Of a DNA stretch of 9,777 nt, positions 5,907-9,777 are shown in pieces. The position numbers were made by a program, and so were the translations under genes. Position 1 is the first letter of the stretch, and every line of letters starts with the position of its first letter. The stretch comes from Oscillospiraceae bacterium. Lineage in GTDB: Bacteria > Bacillota > Clostridia > Oscillospirales > Ruminococcaceae. The notes below the pieces were generated by a model. That model saw only the letters and a list, made by a program, of their open reading frames with translations. It did no database searches and was not told the DNA's origin. Location of the stretch: positions 1 through 9,777 of the forward strand of contig CAAGDZ010000160.1 of NCBI GenBank assembly GCA_900768735.1, given 5' to 3'.

Positions 5907-8303
5907 CTAGCGGTAGAGCCGCATTGCTATCACCGAAATGTCATCGCTCTTACCGTCTCCGGAGTAGAATTTGGCGGTGTCAGCTACAAGGCGGGTAAAT
6001 TCCTTAAGCTCTAAATCCGGCTTGTCCATCTCGCGGTACAGCCACTTTTCGTTAAGCTCCGCGCCGTCGCTGGTCATCACTATCATATCGCGGTTTCCTA
6101 TCGTAAAGGTCTGCTTTTCGTATACGGGAATTTCGCGCACGCCTATCGGCAGACCCTTGCAGCCAAGCCGGCTGTTTTTACTGCCGCACTTTATGTAAGT
6201 GTTCGCGCTTCCTGCCTTGTACAGCTCGACAAAGCCGCTGTACAAATCGATTTTGCAGATTTCCAGCGTGGCAAAGCTTTCGTCCGAGGACTTTACCATG
6301 AGCGAGGTGTTTATAATGTTCAGCGCCGCCTCGATACCGACGCCCGCCTGCAAAAGCCGTATCAGCATACCGCAGGCAAAGGACGAGTCCACTCTCGCTC
6401 TGCTGCCGCTGCCCATGCCGTCGGACAGCACGACGTAGGCTATGCCGCGGCTATCGATAAAGCTTTCGTAATAATCTCCGCAGGCGGCGCCGTCGGTCTT
6501 GCTTATCTGGCATATCTCCACATCAAGATAATAGGTTGTCTTTGAGAACATACTCAGCTTGTAGCTGTCGCCCACTCTGGAAATCACCGGCAAATCAAAC
6601 TGCCGCCCGAACGCCAGCGACATCGCGTCGCAAAGCTCCTGCTTTGTGCAGAAAAAGCCCTTGTCGCAATAGGCTTCGAGAGAAATCCGCCCCTGCTCGC
6701 CGACGCTTAAATTCACAGCGGTGACGTCCTCGCAGGAAAGGCTGAAAAGCACGCGGCGCGCCGTTTCGTTGTACTCGCTGTGTATCTCGCCGTCGACCGC
6801 GATTTCCTCCGAGAGCTGCGAGAGCAGCTTTTCGGTGGCGGAGAGCTGAACGGTCAGCACCCCGCGCATACGCGCTATGCGGCGCTTTTCGCTTTCGGCG
6901 GCGGCGTAGCTGCGGTACAGCTCGGAGAGCTTTTTGCACAACTCGTCCTTTTTCGGACAGCGGTCGGACAGGGGCGGGGCAAACATATCGGGGGTCGGCT
7001 CGCCGCCGCTTTTCATCACGTTTGTGAGCCGCGAAAACTGCTTTATACTGTCGCCGTACTCCTTTCCCCAGCACTGCATATTGTATCTGCACCTGCGGCA
7101 GATTTTGTCACAGGCGGTATTGTATACGCGGCTTAAATCCCTCTCAGGCTTGGGGTCGAGCTTGCTCGCGGTGAGGTCTATCGTGCGGCGAACCTCGTCT
7201 ATCGCGCCCTCGGCGAATTTAAGCCGGCGGCTGAACAGCTCGCGGATAGAATTATCCGCGGCGCTCTTTTCCCTTATATCCTGCTCGCGGTCGCTCCACG
7301 CGGCGGGCAGAAGCATAAATGCCGCGCCGCCGAGAAAGACGTCGGCAGTAAGCGCGAGGTTTGTGTTGTCCATCTTAAACAGTGCGGTGACAAGCGTGGC
7401 GGCAAGCACAAAAGCGCCCGCACAGCCGAGCTTTTTCCCGCCCGCAAAAATCCCCGCAATAGCGGCTGCGGGTGCGAGTATAGCCGCAAAGTAAAAATAT
7501 TCTCCCGTGCCGAGTGACACTCCGAGCGCGGTCGCCGCGCCGCAGACCGCGCCCGCACCGCAGCCGTATTTCATCGCGGCAAAGCATGACATCAGCGCCG
7601 ACAGAATTATGCCGAAGTTGAATATGTTAAATGTATAGTGCACCGCTATGCTTGATACGATTATACATCCGATAAGCACCGACAAAAAGCCGGCGGGGTT
7701 GCTTTTTATATTAAGTGCGGCAAGCTCACGCTGCTTAAACAGCCGTTTTATATTCTGCATCACAAGCGCGCCGCCGCCCGCCATGAGCCCGAGTACGCAG
7801 CACGCAAGCATATCGCTGACCGAGCGTGATGTAATAAAGCTTGCGGTAAACACCGAGCCTGCGGCGGTCACCGCCGAGATTATATCCGCCGCCCTGCCGT
7901 CCTTTTTTGTCGCGCGGGAGACTATCAGCCTCACCGCCATCACCGATAGCAGAGCAGAGGTCACCGTCACACAGTCGGCATAGTTGCCGGTCAGTATGTA
8001 CCCCATGACGCTGCCTAAAAACGAGCTTATGCAGTCAAGACCGCTAAGCGCCGCGGTAAACGACGCCGAAAACGGCGAGGGCTTGCCGAAAACCGTACTC
8101 ATGGATATTATAAACGCCGCAAAAATAACCGCTATGTGTCGTGCTGTGCCGTATCTGCGGACATATCGGCTTTTTGTGTTTGTACTGCTTGTACGGCTTG
8201 TACTGCTTGTACTGCTAGTACTGCTAGTACTGCCGGAAGACGAAAAAGCTTCCCTTTGCAAAATTATCACCGTGCCTTTCAATTGATACTGATAATCAAG
8301 CAA
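5907..8303 (-). CDS. spoIIE: Stage II sporulation protein E (SpoIIE), PP2C-type phosphatase
   Basis: Membrane phosphatase of the asymmetric sporulation septum. In the family it dephosphorylates the anti-anti-sigma factor SpoIIAA-P and so releases sigma F in the forespore, and it interacts with FtsZ. Read from TTG 8303 it has 798 residues (about 827 in B. subtilis). Order: a Ser/Thr tract (21-45) from 9-bp repeats; about ten membrane helices (55-335); a linker with C398, C402, C405 and C411 (ACDKICRRCRYNMQCWG), a Cys cluster I recall from clostridial homologues; and the C-terminal PP2C domain with LSDGMGSGSRARVDSS (metal-binding D628), TSDGAEL (about 744) and GDGKSDDIS (about 782-789). The start is uncertain. 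There is no in-frame ATG before residue 68 and no Shine-Dalgarno site before TTG 8303 or TTG 8282; GTG 8268-8270 has AAAGG 4 nt upstream and is an alternative. It lies downstream of ksgA on the same strand but has its own promoter. Identification is firm. Confidence 0.95.
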   Translation of the reverse strand: MLDYQYQLKGTVIILQREAFSSSGSTSSTSSTSSTSRTSSTNTKSRYVRRYGTARHIAVIFAAFIISMSTVFGKPSPFSASFTAALSGLDCISSFLGSVMGYILTGNYADCVTVTSALLSVMAVRLIVSRATKKDGRAADIISAVTAAGSVFTASFITSRSVSDMLACCVLGLMAGGGALVMQNIKRLFKQRELAALNIKSNPAGFLSVLIGCIIVSSIAVHYTFNIFNFGIILSALMSCFAAMKYGCGAGAVCGAATALGVSLGTGEYFYFAAILAPAAAIAGIFAGGKKLGCAGAFVLAATLVTALFKMDNTNLALTADVFLGGAAFMLLPAAWSDREQDIREKSAADNSIRELFSRRLKFAEGAIDEVRRTIDLTASKLDPKPERDLSRVYNTACDKICRRCRYNMQCWGKEYGDSIKQFSRLTNVMKSGGEPTPDMFAPPLSDRCPKKDELCKKLSELYRSYAAAESEKRRIARMRGVLTVQLSATEKLLSQLSEEIAVDGEIHSEYNETARRVLFSLSCEDVTAVNLSVGEQGRISLEAYCDKGFFCTKQELCDAMSLAFGRQFDLPVISRVGDSYKLSMFSKTTYYLDVEICQISKTDGAACGDYYESFIDSRGIAYVVLSDGMGSGSRARVDSSFACGMLIRLLQAGVGIEAALNIINTSLMVKSSDESFATLEICKIDLYSGFVELYKAGSANTYIKCGSKNSRLGCKGLPIGVREIPVYEKQTFTIGNRDMIVMTSDGAELNEKWLYREMDKPDLELKEFTRLVADTAKFYSGDGKSDDISVIAMRLYR
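8181..8234 (-). repeat. Six 9-bp tandem repeats encoding Ser-Ser-Thr in SpoIIE
   Basis: On the + strand the unit is (T/A)GTACTGCT, with six copies at 8181, 8190, 8199, 8208, 8217 and 8226; one carries T to G (TGTACGGCT) and so encodes Arg. On the coding strand it reads AGC AGT ACA/ACT, giving a Ser-Ser-Thr run at the cytoplasmic N-terminus before the first membrane helix. Copy-number change would alter length without shifting frame. Confidence 0.88.
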
Positions 8304-8305
8304 AT

Positions 8306-8314
8306 CTTGTCAAA
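8306..8314. promoter_or_regulatory. Second Spo0A-box-like sequence near the spoIIE start
   Basis: CTTGTCAAA matches TTTGTCRAA at eight of nine positions. It lies downstream of the predicted transcription start and just before TTG 8303, so it is less easily explained as an activation site. It could be a secondary or fortuitous box. Confidence 0.35.
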
Positions 8315-8335
8315 GTTTAACTGATTATTAGTATT

Positions 8336-8357
8336 GATGCCATCATTTAATGACATC
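8336..8357. repeat. Imperfect inverted repeat over the predicted spoIIE transcription start
   Basis: GATGCCAT (8336-8343) and ATGACATC (8350-8357) pair at 7 of 8 positions around a 6-bp centre. It abuts the -10 box and would cover the first transcribed bases. It may be an operator or a hairpin at the 5' end of the message. Confidence 0.4.
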
Positions 8358-8390
8358 ATTTTACAGCATATAAACGGTGAATTTTGTCAA
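8358..8390 (-). promoter_or_regulatory. Spo0A-type SigA promoter of spoIIE with a 21-bp spacer
   Basis: On the - strand a perfect TTGACA (8385-8390) is separated by exactly 21 bp from TAAAAT (8358-8363), with no plausible -10 at the usual 17 bp. Spo0A-activated promoters of spoIIE and spoIIG in B. subtilis are known for a consensus-like -35 with a 21-22 bp spacer, so the match is specific. Transcription would begin near 8350, about 50-80 nt before the candidate start codons. The -35 overlaps a Spo0A-box-like sequence. Confidence 0.75.
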
Positions 8391-8392
8391 AA
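8382..8392. promoter_or_regulatory. Candidate Spo0A box overlapping the spoIIE -35
   Basis: TTTTGTCAAAA contains TTTGTCAAA, matching the Spo0A box form TTTGTCRAA at all nine positions. It overlaps the -35 of the spoIIE promoter, as expected for Spo0A~P activation. AT-rich boxes arise by chance, so its position is the main argument. Confidence 0.6.
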
Positions 8393-8421
8393 GGAAGCTT
8401 TATTGCTTAAACCGTTCTCTT

Positions 8422-9291
8422 TTATTCTCGACTTTGCTCCACAATACGATAAAGTGAAACAAAATTTTCCATAGTAAGCTCTTCTGCGCGCGCGGTAGCC
8501 TTTATTCCGCTTCGCTCCATTTTTTCGGCGAGCGTTTGCTTATCTATCTTGAAATACCCCGACAGGGGATTTATAAGCTGTTTTCTCCGCTGTGAAAACG
8601 CTTGCTTTATCACCTCGAAAAACAGCCTTTCGTCATTGACCTTATACGGAGGCTCGTCGTACAGCTCCAGCTTTATGACCGCGCTGTCCACGTTCGGCGC
8701 GGGCATGAATGAGCCGCGGTTTACCCTAAACAGCTTTTTAGGCTTGCAGTAGTAATTTACCGCCGCGGTAATCGCGCCGCACTCTCGGCTGCCGACCGGG
8801 GCGCAGATTCTGTCCGCCGCTTCAAGCTGTACCATGACGGTGATTGACTTTATACCGCACCTGTCCTCCAGCAGCTTCATGATAACCGGCGAGGTGATGT
8901 AGTAGGGGAGATTTGCACAGACTATCACGTCCATGCCGTCGAATTTTTCGGCTATCAGTGCGTTTAAGTCGGTTTGGAGTACATCGGCGAAGATAACCTC
9001 TACGTTGTCAAAGTCGGCGAGGGTCTCGTCAAGTATCGGCTTTAGCGCGGTGTCGATTTCTATTGCGACCACCTTCTTGCACCGCTCGGCAAGCTCGCGG
9101 GTGAGCACGCCGATACCCGTGCCGATTTCTATTGCGCCGACGGATTTTTCTGCGCTGTCAGCGCCGCCGGATTCTGCTATCCTTGGGCAGACAGAGGGGT
9201 TTATCAGAAAGTTCTGTCCGAGGGATTTTGTGAACGAAAAGCCGTGCTTTTCAAATAATGATTTTATTGTGGAAATGTCTGTAAGTTTCAT
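8422..9291 (-). CDS. rsmA: 16S rRNA (adenine1518-N6/adenine1519-N6)-dimethyltransferase
   Basis: Also called KsgA. It dimethylates two adjacent adenines in the loop of helix 45 of 16S rRNA, a late step of 30S subunit maturation, using S-adenosylmethionine. The 289 residues are the usual family length. Visible motifs are KSLGQNFLINPSV (22-34), SAM-binding motif I AIEIGTGIGVLTREL (53-67, with Thr where Pro is common), VVAIEID (74-80), catalytic motif IV NLPYYITSPV (127-136), the usual VQxExADR segment as VQLEAADR, and the C-terminal AFSQRRKQLINPLS. The ATG at 9289-9291 follows AGGAAG at short spacing. It begins 12 bp after the radA stop on the same strand, so the two are probably co-transcribed. 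No clear terminator separates it from the spoIIE promoter, which begins about 30 bp beyond its stop. Confidence 0.97.
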   Translation of the reverse strand: MKLTDISTIKSLFEKHGFSFTKSLGQNFLINPSVCPRIAESGGADSAEKSVGAIEIGTGIGVLTRELAERCKKVVAIEIDTALKPILDETLADFDNVEVIFADVLQTDLNALIAEKFDGMDVIVCANLPYYITSPVIMKLLEDRCGIKSITVMVQLEAADRICAPVGSRECGAITAAVNYYCKPKKLFRVNRGSFMPAPNVDSAVIKLELYDEPPYKVNDERLFFEVIKQAFSQRRKQLINPLSGYFKIDKQTLAEKMERSGIKATARAEELTMENFVSLYRIVEQSRE

Positions 9292-9303
9292 TTTTACTTC
9301 CTG

Positions 9304-9777
9304 TTATTCGTTTTTTCCCAGCATCTCAATCACCTTAAATGCCTGCTTTAAATTTGCCGCGCCGTAGATGCTTATGCCGTAGTCCTCGCTTTTGTCGAGG
9401 CTTTTCAGCGAGGACTTGGGTACGATGCACTTTTCAAAGCCCATTCTTGCCGCCTCGCGCACGCGCTCTCTGATATGCGATACCGCGCGTATCTCACCGC
9501 CGAGACCCACCTCGCCGAACACCGCCACGTCCTCGCCTATCGGCTTGTCGCATAGTCCCGAGTACAGTGCCAAAGTCACCGCAAGGTCGCTCGCCGGCTC
9601 GTCTATGCGAAGTCCGCCGATTATGTTTATATACACATCGTGCGCCCCGAAAATATAGCCTGTCCGCTTTTCAAGCACCGCCAGCAGTACGCAAAGCCGG
9701 CTGTAGTCAAAGCCTGCCGAAACTCTTCTCGGTGCGGCAAAGCCGGTCTTGCTGACTAAAGCCTGCACCTCGGCTAA
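9304..9777 (-). CDS. radA: DNA repair protein RadA (Sms), C-terminal part, cut by the window edge
   Basis: RecA-like ATPase that helps process recombination intermediates, promoting branch migration in the family. Only the last 157 residues are visible; a whole RadA has about 450, so the zinc finger, Walker A and KNRFG segments lie outside. The frame is open to the last base: LAEVQALVSKTGFAAPRRVSAG is the usual lead-in to the C-terminal Lon-protease-like domain. LLAVLEKRTG, DVYINIIGGLRIDEPASDLA and GEVGLGGEIRAVSHIRERVREAARMGF follow, all characteristic of RadA. The GTG at 9766-9768 is internal. It stops with TAA 12 bp before ksgA and is probably its upstream operon partner. Identification is firm. 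Confidence 0.95.
   Translation of the reverse strand, partial: LAEVQALVSKTGFAAPRRVSAGFDYSRLCVLLAVLEKRTGYIFGAHDVYINIIGGLRIDEPASDLAVTLALYSGLCDKPIGEDVAVFGEVGLGGEIRAVSHIRERVREAARMGFEKCIVPKSSLKSLDKSEDYGISIYGAANLKQAFKVIEMLGKNE

Noticed and set aside
6595..7092. 165-codon Arg-rich open frame on - inside spoIIE
   Set aside because: Alternative frame of GC-rich spoIIE coding sequence; Arg/Ala-rich composition typical of shadows.

Overview
The window is a piece of chromosome from a low-to-medium GC, endospore-forming Firmicute, most likely a gut-type Clostridia (Oscillospiraceae/Ruminococcaceae-like). The evidence is a full-length spoIIE with the DGMGSG phosphatase signature, candidate Spo0A boxes in front of it, Gram-positive style Shine-Dalgarno sites, and ordinary TAA/TAG/TGA stop usage. 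The species assignment is inference; no rRNA or tRNA is present.

Layout, left to right: (1) 1-810, the 3' three quarters of leuB on the + strand, followed by a hairpin terminator. (2) 1050-3587, an AT-rich restriction-modification island on the - strand, convergent with leuB. It holds an M.TaqI-like adenine methyltransferase broken by a one-base deficit in an A7 run exactly before the catalytic NPPW motif, and an overlapping PD-(D/E)XK endonuclease broken by an in-frame TAA. (3) 3588-3859, a divergent promoter region with a consensus SigA promoter for rmuC, a weaker extended -10 for the R-M genes and a perfect inverted repeat. (4) 3860-5404, rmuC on the + strand, with a near-identical 120-bp tandem duplication in its coiled coil, closed by a strong bidirectional terminator. 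(5) 5445-5906, a non-coding stretch with ten tandem 23-bp units, each a palindrome with a 3-nt loop, in two clusters. (6) 5907-8303, spoIIE on the - strand, preceded by a SigA-type promoter with the 21-bp spacer known from Spo0A-activated spoIIE/spoIIG promoters. (7) 8422-9777, ksgA and the 3' part of radA on the - strand, 12 bp apart and probably co-transcribed.

The housekeeping genes (leuB, rmuC, spoIIE, ksgA, radA) do not form one pathway: they cover leucine synthesis, recombination/repair (RmuC, RadA), the sporulation sigma-F switch (SpoIIE) and ribosome maturation (KsgA). The accessory parts are the R-M island and the palindromic array. The R-M pair looks like a decayed or switched-off defence system: nuclease and methylase each carry one inactivating change. 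The array sits at the 3' ends of the convergent genes rmuC and spoIIE, a typical place for REP-like elements; its stems differ by a compensated base pair, so hairpin formation seems to be conserved.
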